Source: Pseudorhodoferax sp. Leaf274 (GTDB taxonomy: Bacteria; Pseudomonadota; Gammaproteobacteria; Burkholderiales; Burkholderiaceae_C). From it: a stretch of 64,000 nucleotides of DNA. Below the pieces are notes generated by a model. The model searched no databases and was not told the DNA's origin. It worked only from the letters and a program-made list of their open reading frames with translations. The position numbers were made by a program, and so were the translations under genes. Location of the stretch: assembly GCF_001422445.1 (NCBI RefSeq), contig NZ_LMNA01000003.1, positions 249,996 to 313,995 on the forward strand, given 5' to 3'. Shown in pieces: positions 1 to 7,759 of this stretch (positions are counted from its first letter, which is position 1; each line of letters starts with the position of its first letter).

Positions 1-378
1 CACGGGGGCGGTCGCGACCGTCAGCGTCACGACCGAGCTCATCACCTGGTTGGCGCGATCTGCCCGGCTGGTGGCCTGAACCCGGAACTGCGCCCCCTGG
101 TCGGCAGCGCTGACCACGACCAGTGAATACCGGGCGCCCGTCGCGCCTGCAATGTTGACCCACCCGGCCGGCTCCATGCGCTGCCACTGCAGGTCGGCTT
201 CGCCGCGTACCGTTGTGGTGAACACCGCGGCGCTGCCGTCGACGGCCTGGACATCGGCGGGTTGCACGGTGAACGCGATCTCTGTTGCCGCGCTGTCGTC
301 ACCACCGCCCCCACCGCACGCGGCCATGAGCGCTGCCAGTAGCCAGCAGAAAGACAGTTGGAGGAAGCGGGGAAACAA
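1..378 (-). CDS. Surface lipoprotein with Ig-like domain (partial, C-terminus outside window)
   Basis: Reading the minus strand from a TTG at 378 gives a signal peptide (MFPRFLQLSFCWLLAALMAAC) whose last residue is a lipobox cysteine, followed by a glycine run and a beta-rich stretch (AFTVQPADVQAVDGSAAVF) typical of Ig-like domains in large bacterial surface proteins. The protein is probably lipidated and envelope-anchored. The frame is still open at the window edge, so length and C-terminal domains are unknown. The TTG start was chosen because it gives a basic n-region and correct-length hydrophobic core; I see no clear ribosome-binding site and other upstream TTG codons exist. Function is unknown. 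Confidence 0.6.
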   Translation of the reverse strand, partial: MFPRFLQLSFCWLLAALMAACGGGGGDDSAATEIAFTVQPADVQAVDGSAAVFTTTVRGEADLQWQRMEPAGWVNIAGATGARYSLVVVSAADQGAQFRVQATSRADRANQVMSSVVTLTVATAPV

Positions 379-626
379 GCTGGCGGTCCGCGCGCGTGGC
401 GGCCAGCCATGAACGGTCGTTGTCAAGGCCTTGCTCTCTGGTCGTTGTGTCGAAGTGGGCGGCCGGCGTGCACAGGCGCGTCGTGCCGGACCGGCGATGG
501 TGCCCAATGTTTCGTTACTGAAATTTGTAAATCTTCACAATCAATGGCTTGAATTCCGCGCCGATCGAACTCCAAGGGACACACGACCACGCCTTCTAGA
601 ATCCGCAGCTTTTTGCCCAAGCGCCC

Positions 627-1487
627 ATGGACATCGTCGTCAACGAAGAACTCAAGGCCTACATCGATCCGCTGACCCCGGACGAATACGAGGCGCTGGA
701 GCGCAGCCTGCTGGCCGAGGGCTGCCGCGATGCGCTGGTGCTGTGGGGCGACGTGCTGGTGGACGGCCACAACCGCTATGGCATCTGCCAGAAGCACGGC
801 CTGCCGTTCCAGACCGTGCAGAACACGCGCTTCCAATCCATGGAAGACGTGCACCTGTGGATGATCGACCAGCACCTGGGGCGGCGCAGCGTATCGGACT
901 TCCAGCGCGGCGTGCTGGCGCTGCGCAAGCGAGAGATCGTGGCCGGGCGCCGCGAGCGCGCCAAGGCCGTGCCGGCCGAAGCCTCTGGCAGCGCCGCGGC
1001 GGAAGCGGGCGCCACGCCGTTGCCGCCGGGCGAATCGCTGGACAGCCGCGAGGCCCTGGCACGCGCCGCGCGCCTGAAGAGCAACCAGGTGGTGATGATC
1101 GAGAAGATCCAGCAGAGCGCCGCGCCCGAGGTGGTGGCGGCCGTGCGCTCCGGCGACATCACGCTGAGCGCGGCCGCGGCCGTGGCCAGCCTGCCCGTGG
1201 AAGAGCAGGCCGCGGCCGCCGCCGCCGGCAAGGACGAGCTCAAGCAGGCCGCCAAGCGTGTGCGCGAGGCCAAGCGCAAGCCCGCGCGGGAGAAGGACGA
1301 GCAGGCCGAACCGGCCGATGCCGCCGCCGCCGCGCAAGGCGAGGACGAAGTGGCCGTGCTGCGCAAGCGCGTCAAGGAGCTGGAGTCGGAGAACGCGGCG
1401 CTGCGCAAGCAGGTGCTCGCGCTGCTGGGCAAGCCGGGCCAGGCCGCTGCGCCAGCGGCGGCCGACGACGCCGACGCGCCGTTCTGA
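627..1487 (+). CDS. ParB-like N-terminal domain protein with C-terminal coiled coil
   Basis: The 286-residue protein begins with a ParB/Srx-type fold signature: the stretch around residues 30-55 (ALVLWGDVLVDGHNRYGIC) matches the 'liv.dG..R...' core of ParB-like domains. A helical middle segment follows with LKSNQVVMIEKIQ and AAPEVVAAVRSGDITLSAA, resembling the ParB helix-turn-helix region. The last 90 residues are rich in Lys, Glu and Ala and include a likely coiled coil (about 240-268). No ParA-like ATPase and no parS-like sites are adjacent, so it is not the chromosomal parAB pair. Plasmid-partition-like regulators with this organisation occur as orphans in Comamonadaceae. DNA binding is inferred. 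Confidence 0.7.
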   Translation: MDIVVNEELKAYIDPLTPDEYEALERSLLAEGCRDALVLWGDVLVDGHNRYGICQKHGLPFQTVQNTRFQSMEDVHLWMIDQHLGRRSVSDFQRGVLALRKREIVAGRRERAKAVPAEASGSAAAEAGATPLPPGESLDSREALARAARLKSNQVVMIEKIQQSAAPEVVAAVRSGDITLSAAAAVASLPVEEQAAAAAAGKDELKQAAKRVREAKRKPAREKDEQAEPADAAAAAQGEDEVAVLRKRVKELESENAALRKQVLALLGKPGQAAAPAAADDADAPF

Positions 1488-1612
1488 ACCCCGGGTGGCG
1501 CTGCGGCACACTTGCGGCATGGCCCGTTTCCAGATCCGCCGCGCCTGTTCCGACGATGCCGTGATGGGCCGCACGCGACCGCACTGCGTGTGCCGCGGCG
1601 GCGCGTGACGCC

Positions 1613-2047
1613 ATGACCACGCTGCGCTTCGTCTACGGCACCCTCAAGCAGGGCTTTCCCAACTTCGCGCGCAACACCGGCCGCCGCATCGGCGGCGCCT
1701 ACCGCACGCAGCAGCCTTACCCGCTGTACGTGGTGCAGCTGCCCAACGAAGACCGGGCGCCCTGGCTCATGGACCAGCCCGGCGCGGGCCACCAGGTGCT
1801 GGGCGAAGTCTTCGAGGTGGACGCCGCACTGCTGGCCGCCATGGACGCATTCGAAGAGGTGGGCCTGCCTGGCGGCTACGTGCGCTCGCAGATCACCATC
1901 GAGGCCGTCGACGCGCCGCCCGCCGTGCTGCGCGTGCAGGCCTACCTTAAGCCGCCAGCGCAGCTGGCACTCGGGCATCTGCGCGAAGGGCCGTTCGCCG
2001 CCTACACCGCGGCGCTGGCGGCCGGCTACCGCATCGATCTGGGCTGA
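1613..2047 (+). CDS. Gamma-glutamylcyclotransferase (AIG2/YtfP-like) family protein
   Basis: The 144-residue protein opens with the family signature VYGTLKQGF (residues 7-15), the loop that binds the gamma-glutamyl group, and has an acidic position in MDAFEEVG (residues 79-86) where the catalytic Glu of the family lies. Length and fold pattern match the gamma-glutamylamine cyclotransferase/AIG2-like family, which forms 5-oxoproline from gamma-glutamyl amines or peptides; the bacterial substrate is generally unknown. It lies 125 bp after the ParB-like gene on the same strand and converges on the AAA+ remnant downstream. The assignment to family is firm, the substrate is not. Confidence 0.8.
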   Translation: MTTLRFVYGTLKQGFPNFARNTGRRIGGAYRTQQPYPLYVVQLPNEDRAPWLMDQPGAGHQVLGEVFEVDAALLAAMDAFEEVGLPGGYVRSQITIEAVDAPPAVLRVQAYLKPPAQLALGHLREGPFAAYTAALAAGYRIDLG

Positions 2048-2060
2048 GCCAGGCGCTGCC

Positions 2061-2558
2061 TCACCGACGCGGTGGCAGCTGGATGCGGGCGTTGGCGAAC
2101 CGGTCCAGCAGCGCGTCGTGGAACGCGCCGGCGGCGACCCGTGCATGCAGGTCCACGGCTGTCGCGGCGATCCAGCGCACCCTGGATTCGCTGCCCGCCT
2201 GCACCAGGCTCCACAGCATCTCCTGGCCGCGGGCCGACAAGCTTTCGATGGCATCCAGGAACAGCGTGCCGCCCTCGGCCAGGCGCACGAGGCCCGGCAG
2301 CGCGGTCTCGAGCGGCGTGCCGTCCAGCGCGGCGCAGCGCACGGGAACGAAGGGCCGGTGGCGGCGCGGACCGAGGTAATGCACGGCCCGCGCCACCAGG
2401 TCGCGGCCTGGGCCGGGCACGCCGCTGAGCAGCAGCGGCATGTCGCCAGCCGCATGGGGTTGCGCCATCCCGATGGCCGCGCCAGCCGCGGCGTCTGCCA
2501 TCGCCATCGGCATTGCCGCAGGGTCGGGTCGCGAAGAAGCCGTGGTGGTTGCGTGCAT
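2061..2558 (-). CDS. Minimal, degenerate sigma-54-activator-like AAA+ domain protein
   Basis: The first 40 of 165 residues are low-complexity. The rest aligns by eye with the central AAA+ domain of NtrC-type activators: a degenerate Walker A (GVPGPGRD, 46-53, no GKT/S), RPFVPVRCAAL (68-78), a Walker B-like GTLFLDA (97-103, Ala in place of the catalytic Glu), RWIAAT (128-133) and DALLDRFANARIQLPPRR at the C-terminus. The GAFTGA loop region that contacts sigma-54 is missing: the 20 residues between the Cys-Ala-Ala strand and Walker B are too few to hold it. There is no receiver or Fis-type DNA-binding domain. It cannot be a normal enhancer-binding protein; ATP hydrolysis looks impossible. The role may be regulatory or lost. 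Confidence 0.65.
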   Translation of the reverse strand: MHATTTASSRPDPAAMPMAMADAAAGAAIGMAQPHAAGDMPLLLSGVPGPGRDLVARAVHYLGPRRHRPFVPVRCAALDGTPLETALPGLVRLAEGGTLFLDAIESLSARGQEMLWSLVQAGSESRVRWIAATAVDLHARVAAGAFHDALLDRFANARIQLPPRR

Positions 2559-2807
2559 GCCTGTTCATCCCCGCGCGTTGTGGGCGTGTCCGCCCCATTT
2601 GTTCGCCTTGTTGGCGGCAACTTTAGGCGTGCTGTGCATCGCTTGTGTTGCTATCGTGTTTTGTCACAGACCGCGCGTTTGGATACAAGTGACTCGCGTC
2701 ATTGCACGTGCCAATCTCCGTCAACGGGTGGAGACCGTTCGGAAGATGCGCAGCTGCGCGCTTGACAGCGAGCCGCCACCGGCCGTCGTCCAGCCCTCAG
2801 CGCTCCC

Positions 2808-4433
2808 TCATGACGCGCGTGGACGGCGCGGTGGTGGTTCCAGTGCCAGCAGTTCGGCCGGCAGGCCGTCGTTCCACACCTCGCGGAAGTAGGCCCGGTC
2901 GCTGGCCACCAGCGAGGGCATGGCCTCGCGCAGCGCGGCCAGCGCCTGCGCGGCCTGTTCCAGCGCGCCCGCATGCGCGGCGAACCAGGCCTGCTCCAGC
3001 AGCAGGCCGCAGTACTGCAGGCCTGGGTAGCGCCGCGCGCCGCTGCGGTGTTCGGCCAGGCGCCGGCCGGCCACCTGCACCCAGTCGTCCGGCCAGTCCG
3101 CGCCACGGAACACCTCGGCCAGCGGGCCGGCCTCGCGTGCCAGCGCGGCCGGTGTCAACGGCTCCAGCGCACGGAACTGGGCCAGCGTGGCGCGCGGCGG
3201 CGGTTGGCAGCCGCCGCGTGCGATGCGCAGCAGGTAGATCGCGTTCCAGGCCGAGCGGCCCTGCAGCTCGGCCTGGCCGCTGAGCCACTCGCTGAAAGCG
3301 ATCCACTGGATGGCGCGCGGCCGGGTGCCGTCCACGCCGGCGTGCAACCCCACGCGCTCGAACAGCCAGACCGCCATGCCCATGTTGGCGGCCACGTGCT
3401 GGGCCGCATCGAAGGAGTGCGACTCGAAGGCCGCGGCCAGCGCACGGCCGAAATGCTGCAGCGATTCCTCGGCCTGCGCGGCCGCGGCGGCCGGCGCCAG
3501 GGCTGCGCTGCCCAAGGCCTGGGAGCGGCAGGCCAGCGCCCACAGGTTGCTCCATTCGAAGCGCACCTGCGGGTGGTGCGCCAGCAGAGCGCCCTGGGCC
3601 GGGTCGCGTGCGATGGCCTGCAGCTGCGCACGCGCGGCCGGCAGGTCGCGCGCCGTGTAGTCGCACCAGGCCGAGACGATGGCCGCCATGGCGCCCAGGT
3701 AGTCGTGGCCGGCCACGTGGCGGGCCAGGCGCTGGCGCGCAAGCGCCTGCACGCGGCGGCGAGCCTGGGCGTCGTCGCCGATGCGGCGCCACAGCAAGGC
3801 CTCGTTGAGCGTGACCAGCGCGCGCTGGAAGTCGCTGCCGGCCAACTGCGCGGCGCGGCGCATGGACTGCAGCGCGCTGGCCGGGCCGGGCGTGCCGCCG
3901 GCCGTCAGCTGCGCGGCCCAGCGGCCCTGGCGCATGGCCTGTTGCGCGGCGACCAGCTGCTGCCAGAAACCGGCATCCTGCAGGTGCACGGCGTCGGGGG
4001 CCGATGTGTCCGTGCCCGTGCCCACGCCGGCGCGGGCCAGCGGCGCCGTCAGGCCCAGGAAGGCAGCGTGCTCGGCCGGTGTGGCCGCGCGGCCCTCCAC
4101 CACCAGGCGCAGCCGCCGCGCCGTGGCGTCGGGCAGCCAGAACGGCCCCTGGCTGCGGCGTTCGGCGTTCAGGAAGCGCGGGTCGCGCGAGCGGTCCTCG
4201 CCCCAACCGACCGCCAGGCCCCAGGCCTTGAAATCGCGGAAGGCGCGGCTGACCAGCATGCGCTGCGTGCGCGCGGCCGAGACCTGGCCGCGCAGGTCGT
4301 CGATGCGCACCGGCTGGCCCACGGCATGCGCATGCAGCAGGCGCACCAGCAGCCACAGCGATTGGTAGGTCGCGGGCCGGCCGTCCACGGCCTGCGGGGT
4401 GCTCAGTTCGACGGCGATCGTGGCGGCGGTCAT
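2808..4433 (-). CDS. Hypothetical protein with N-terminal winged-helix-like segment and helical repeats
   Basis: About 541 residues from the ATG at 4433 ([14 protein letters not shown]); an upstream in-frame ATG at 4466 would add 11 residues. Residues 20-85 ([10 protein letters not shown]...[10 protein letters not shown]...[15 protein letters not shown]) look like a winged helix-turn-helix of the kind found at the N-terminus of large regulators. The remainder is an Ala/Leu-rich, all-helical array with TPR-like spacing. No catalytic motif was recognised. It is divergent from the beta-lactamase gene with a 125-bp shared intergenic region and lies 249 bp upstream of the AAA+ remnant on the same strand. 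A transcription-regulatory or scaffold role is only inferred. Confidence 0.6.
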   Translation of the reverse strand: MTAATIAVELSTPQAVDGRPATYQSLWLLVRLLHAHAVGQPVRIDDLRGQVSAARTQRMLVSRAFRDFKAWGLAVGWGEDRSRDPRFLNAERRSQGPFWLPDATARRLRLVVEGRAATPAEHAAFLGLTAPLARAGVGTGTDTSAPDAVHLQDAGFWQQLVAAQQAMRQGRWAAQLTAGGTPGPASALQSMRRAAQLAGSDFQRALVTLNEALLWRRIGDDAQARRRVQALARQRLARHVAGHDYLGAMAAIVSAWCDYTARDLPAARAQLQAIARDPAQGALLAHHPQVRFEWSNLWALACRSQALGSAALAPAAAAAQAEESLQHFGRALAAAFESHSFDAAQHVAANMGMAVWLFERVGLHAGVDGTRPRAIQWIAFSEWLSGQAELQGRSAWNAIYLLRIARGGCQPPPRATLAQFRALEPLTPAALAREAGPLAEVFRGADWPDDWVQVAGRRLAEHRSGARRYPGLQYCGLLLEQAWFAAHAGALEQAAQALAALREAMPSLVASDRAYFREVWNDGLPAELLALEPPPRRPRAS

Positions 4434-4558
4434 GTGACACAGGTTACACCCGGGCGCCGCGGCCACGCCCGGCGCTTGGAGCCGGCGCCCGGCCTGCCTA
4501 GCATGCGCAGCGTCGCGACACGTTCCTGCCTTTCAACCCCCATTCGGAGACCCATCCC

Positions 4559-5458
4559 ATGCATCCTTCCATCTCGCGCAGCCGCCGGGCGCTGCTGCTG
4601 GCCGCGGCCGCCACGCCGCTCCTGGGCGCCTGCGCCGCCGCGCCGCGCCGCGCCGGACAGGCGCAGGCCGAGCTTGCACTCGCCGCGCTCGAGCAGGGTT
4701 TTGCCGGCCGCATCGGCGTCTGCGCGCTCGACACCGCCGACGGCGCGCTGCTGGGCCAGCGCGCCGACGAGCGCTTTCCGATGTGCAGCAGCTTCAAGGC
4801 CATGCTGGCCGCCGCCATCCTGGCGCGCAGCAGCACCGAACCGGACCTGCTGGCCCAGCAGGTGCGCTATGGGCGCGGCGACCTGCTGGCGCATTCGCCG
4901 GTCACCACGCTGCACCTGGACCGCGGCATGAGCGTGGCCGCGCTGTGCGAGGCCACCGTGCAGACCAGCGACAACGCCGCCGCCAACCTGCTGCTGCAGC
5001 GCATCGGCGGCCCGGCCGGGCTGACGGCGTTCATGCGCAGCATCGGCGACGACCAGTTCCGGCTGGACCGCTGGGAGCTGGCGCTCAACAGTTCGCTGCC
5101 CGGCGATCCGCGCGACACCACCACGCCGCGCGCCATGGCGACCAGCCTGCGCCGGCTCGCCGTGGGCGACGCGCTGGCACCGGCGCAGCGCGCGCAGCTG
5201 GCGGCCTGGCTGCGCGGCACGACCACCGGCGCCGAACGCATCCGCGCCGGCATGCCGGCGGGCTGGGCCGTGGGCAACAAGACCGGCACCAGCGGCCAGG
5301 GTTCCTATGGCTCGGCCATCGACGTGGCGGTGGTGTGGCCGCCGGCGCGCGCACCGCTGGTGCTGGCGGTGTTCACGACGCGCCATGCCGCCGATGCGCC
5401 AGCGCTCGACGCGCCGATCGCGCAGGCGACGCGCATCGTGGCGCAGTGGGCCGCATAG
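4559..5458 (+). CDS. Class A (serine) beta-lactamase, exported
   Basis: The 299-residue precursor has all class A motifs: S77-x-x-K80 (SSFK), S137-D138-N139, E173 with N177 in the omega loop (ELALN) and K241-T-G (KTGTSGQGSYG). It hydrolyses beta-lactams in the periplasm. The N-terminus combines Arg pairs (SRSRR) with a hydrophobic core and a lipobox-like LLGAC ending at Cys25, so it may be Tat-exported, lipidated, or both. A Cys sits just before the catalytic Ser (Ambler 69), but the residue after KTGT is Ser, so the carbapenemase-type 69-238 disulfide is absent. A Shine-Dalgarno-like cggaga precedes the ATG. No ampR-like regulator is adjacent; the divergent neighbour is unknown. It looks like a resident chromosomal enzyme. 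Confidence 0.92.
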   Translation: MHPSISRSRRALLLAAAATPLLGACAAAPRRAGQAQAELALAALEQGFAGRIGVCALDTADGALLGQRADERFPMCSSFKAMLAAAILARSSTEPDLLAQQVRYGRGDLLAHSPVTTLHLDRGMSVAALCEATVQTSDNAAANLLLQRIGGPAGLTAFMRSIGDDQFRLDRWELALNSSLPGDPRDTTTPRAMATSLRRLAVGDALAPAQRAQLAAWLRGTTTGAERIRAGMPAGWAVGNKTGTSGQGSYGSAIDVAVVWPPARAPLVLAVFTTRHAADAPALDAPIAQATRIVAQWAA

Positions 5459-5480
5459 CCCGCGCGGCGCAAAGCTTCGG

Positions 5481-6398
5481 CTACGCGGCCGTCGCCTGCC
5501 GGCGCTGCGCCACCAGCAGCAACAGCCCGGCCAGCGCCTGCGGCAAGGCGATGAGGCCGTACAGCAGCGACACCGCCACCGCGGCCGGCGCCGCCACGCC
5601 GAAGGGCGCCAGGCTCAGTGCTGCGGCCGCCTCGCGCGTGCCCCAGCCGCCGAAGCTGACGGGCAGCGCGGCCATCAGGAAGGTCGGCGCGGCGGCGATG
5701 GCGTAGGTCCAGAACGGGATGGCCAGGCCCAGCGCCTGGCCAGCGCAGGCCAGCGCGCCGACCGACAGCAGCTGCACCAGCGCCGACTGCAGCAGTTGCC
5801 GGCCGAACTCCTGGCGGATGCCGGGGCGCTGGGCCAGCGTGGCGAAGCGGCTGCGCCACGGGCTGCGCAGGCCCGCCCACAGCGCCAGGGCGGGCAGGGC
5901 CAGCAGCAGCACAGCCGCAGCGGCGGGCAGTGCCGCACTGCCGGCCGGCATGCCCCAGGTGGCCAGCGCCGCCTGCGCGCCGCCATGCCAGGCCCAGGCC
6001 GCCGCGCCGGCGGCCAGCACCCACAGCATCCACAGGCCGCTGAGCCGGTCGAGCAGCACCGACAGGCCGGCCGCCCAGGTGTCCATGCCCCCGCGGCGCA
6101 GCGCCACGGCGCGGAACAGGTCGCCGCCAACCACGGCACCCGGCAGCAGCGCGCCCAGCGCCATGCCCTGGAAGTACAGGCGCATGGCGCGCGCCACGCC
6201 GAGCGCATGGCCGAGCCAGCGCACCAGCGAACGCCAGCGCCAGGCCGAAGCGGCGTTGGACGCCACGGAGCTGGCCAGCGCCGCGAGCAGCCAGCCAGGG
6301 TGGGCCTGGCGCAGCTGGCGCAGCACGTCGCTCAGGTCCACGAACCACAGCACGCCCAGCAGCAGCACGGGCGCGAGCGCAATGCGCAGCCAGGCCAT
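5481..6398 (-). CDS. Lysylphosphatidylglycerol synthase-TM-like (YbhN/UPF0104 family) membrane protein
   Basis: From the ATG at 6398 (MAWLRIALAPVLLLG) the product is about 305 residues with some eight hydrophobic segments. It contains PGAVVGGDLFRAVALRR and LPVSFGGWGTREAAAA, the two conserved loop motifs of the LPG synthase transmembrane domain/YbhN family, thought to translocate lipids or lipid-linked precursors. It is downstream of a GT2 glycosyltransferase gene in what was a tight two-gene unit, now split by a 217-bp element whose edge lies just upstream of this ATG. A longer reading back to 6572 would translate the element itself and is not credible. Its own ribosome-binding site is poor because of the insertion. 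Confidence 0.8.
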   Translation of the reverse strand: MAWLRIALAPVLLLGVLWFVDLSDVLRQLRQAHPGWLLAALASSVASNAASAWRWRSLVRWLGHALGVARAMRLYFQGMALGALLPGAVVGGDLFRAVALRRGGMDTWAAGLSVLLDRLSGLWMLWVLAAGAAAWAWHGGAQAALATWGMPAGSAALPAAAAVLLLALPALALWAGLRSPWRSRFATLAQRPGIRQEFGRQLLQSALVQLLSVGALACAGQALGLAIPFWTYAIAAAPTFLMAALPVSFGGWGTREAAAALSLAPFGVAAPAAVAVSLLYGLIALPQALAGLLLLVAQRRQATAA

Positions 6399-6406
6399 CG
6401 GCTCAG

Positions 6407-6623
6407 AAGCTGTGAATGAATCGATCGCGGCCACGACGGGGTGCGCCGGGCCACAGGCGTAGGCGCAGTCCGCCGCCCGGGCTGGTGCCCGGGCAAGGAC
6501 TGCAACGCCCGCGTCTGGCCTGGCGTACCCCGGCCCGAAGGGCGAGGCCCTGGGCGCAACGCTGGCCATCAAGGCGGGCCTTCATGGGGCCTCGCGTGGT
6601 CGTGAGAGATCCGTTCACAGCTT
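6407..6623. mobile_element. MITE-like element with terminal inverted repeats and 5-bp target duplication
   Basis: The ends are inverted repeats: aagctgtgaa at 6407-6416 and its exact complement ttcacagctt at 6614-6623. Similarity continues inward for about 20 more bases (aligned as ygratc...cacg). The element is flanked by a direct repeat CTCAG at 6402-6406 and 6624-6628, as expected of a target-site duplication. At 217 bp with no open reading frame of its own it is a non-autonomous element. Removing it and one CTCAG restores a two-gene junction in which the GT2 stop codon is followed four bases later by the downstream ATG. No transposase source is visible in the window. Confidence 0.75.
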
Positions 6624-6624
6624 C

Positions 6625-7650
6625 TCAGGTCGCTTCGGGTTCTTCGCGCAGGTGGTACTGCCGGCCGCCCCCGCCTTCGTAGTAGATGCGCATCATGACC
6701 TCGCCGATCAGCCCGGCCACGATGAGCTGCAGGCCCACCAGCACCAGCATCACGCCGGCCAGCAGCAGCGGCCGGCCGGCGATGGCTTCGCCGGCCAGCT
6801 TCTGCACGAACAGCCAGGCCAGGATCAGCACGCCCGGCGTGGCCAGCCACAGGCCCAGGCCGCCGAAGGCGTGCAGCGGACGCTGGCGGTATCGCAGGAA
6901 GAACAGCACCAGCACGAGGTCGAGCACGACGCGGAAGGTGCGGTCGATGCCGTACTTGGACTGGCCCTTGGCGCGCGCATGGTGGCGCACCGGCACTTCG
7001 GCGATGCGCGCGCCGGCGTCGTGCGCCAGCAGCGGCATGAAGCGGTGCAGCTCGCCGTACAGCCGGATGCGGTCGATGATGGGGCGGCGGTAGGCCTTCA
7101 ATGCGCAGCCGTAGTCGTGCAGCTGCAGGCCGGTGGTGCGCGAGATCAGCCGGTTGGCCAGCATGGAGGGCAGGCGGCGCGACAGGGCCTTGTCCTGGCG
7201 CTGCTGGCGCCAGCCGGACAGCGCATCGAGCTCCGGCTCGGCGTCCAGCCGGTCCAGCAGCGCGGGAATGTCGAGCGGGTCGTTCTGCAGGTCTGCGTCC
7301 AGGGTCACGACATAGCGGCCACGCACGCGGTCGAAGCCGGCCTGCAGTGCGCAGGACTGGCCGTAGTTGCGTGCCAGGCAGACGGGGCGCAGCCAGGGGC
7401 GCTCCTTCGCGAGCGTGCGCAGCAGCGCGGGCGAGCCGTCGCGCGAGCCGTCGTCGACCGCGATCAGCTCGAAGCTGCGGCCGCTGGCCTGCATGGCCTC
7501 GCCCACCCGTGCCACCAGGTCCGCCAGGCTCTCGACCTCGTTGAACATGGGCACGACGACGGAGACCTCCGGCGGCTGTGGCGCGGCGGCCGGTTGCAGG
7601 AGCAGGGGGTCGGGAAGGATGGCGGTGGGCATAGGTGAGGGGGACTGCAT
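6625..7650 (-). CDS. Family 2 glycosyltransferase with two C-terminal membrane helices (DPM/ArnC-like)
   Basis: The 341-residue protein has the GT2 fold: SVVVPMFNEVESL near residue 30, VDDGSRDGS, and DADLQNDP containing the nucleotide/metal-binding DxD-like motif. The conserved GQSKYG precedes two hydrophobic helices in the last 90 residues. This arrangement is that of polyprenyl-phosphate glycosyltransferases (ArnC, GtrB, DPM1 types), which load a sugar onto undecaprenyl phosphate at the inner membrane face. It is divergent from an ArnT-like GT39 transferase that would use such a donor, and upstream of a YbhN-like membrane protein. The stop codon is formed inside the CTCAG flank of the MITE-like element. 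The sugar is not predictable. Confidence 0.88.
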   Translation of the reverse strand: MQSPSPMPTAILPDPLLLQPAAAPQPPEVSVVVPMFNEVESLADLVARVGEAMQASGRSFELIAVDDGSRDGSPALLRTLAKERPWLRPVCLARNYGQSCALQAGFDRVRGRYVVTLDADLQNDPLDIPALLDRLDAEPELDALSGWRQQRQDKALSRRLPSMLANRLISRTTGLQLHDYGCALKAYRRPIIDRIRLYGELHRFMPLLAHDAGARIAEVPVRHHARAKGQSKYGIDRTFRVVLDLVLVLFFLRYRQRPLHAFGGLGLWLATPGVLILAWLFVQKLAGEAIAGRPLLLAGVMLVLVGLQLIVAGLIGEVMMRIYYEGGGGRQYHLREEPEAT

Positions 7651-7759
7651 TCTGGGGAGGGCGTGGCGGGTGCCGAAGCCGTGGCCGGCCGCACCGTGGA
7701 CCTGCAGCGGCGGGCCCGGGGATCGCCGCTATGATCGCGCGCGAATCCGAACCCTCACG

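Noticed and set aside
6399..6572. Extended N-terminus of the YbhN-like protein to 6572
   Set aside because: It would translate the MITE-like element and lacks family similarity.
7367..7759. Extended N-terminus of the ArnT-like protein to 7367
   Set aside because: It would run through the 5' end of the divergent GT2 gene; the family-like start is at 7760.
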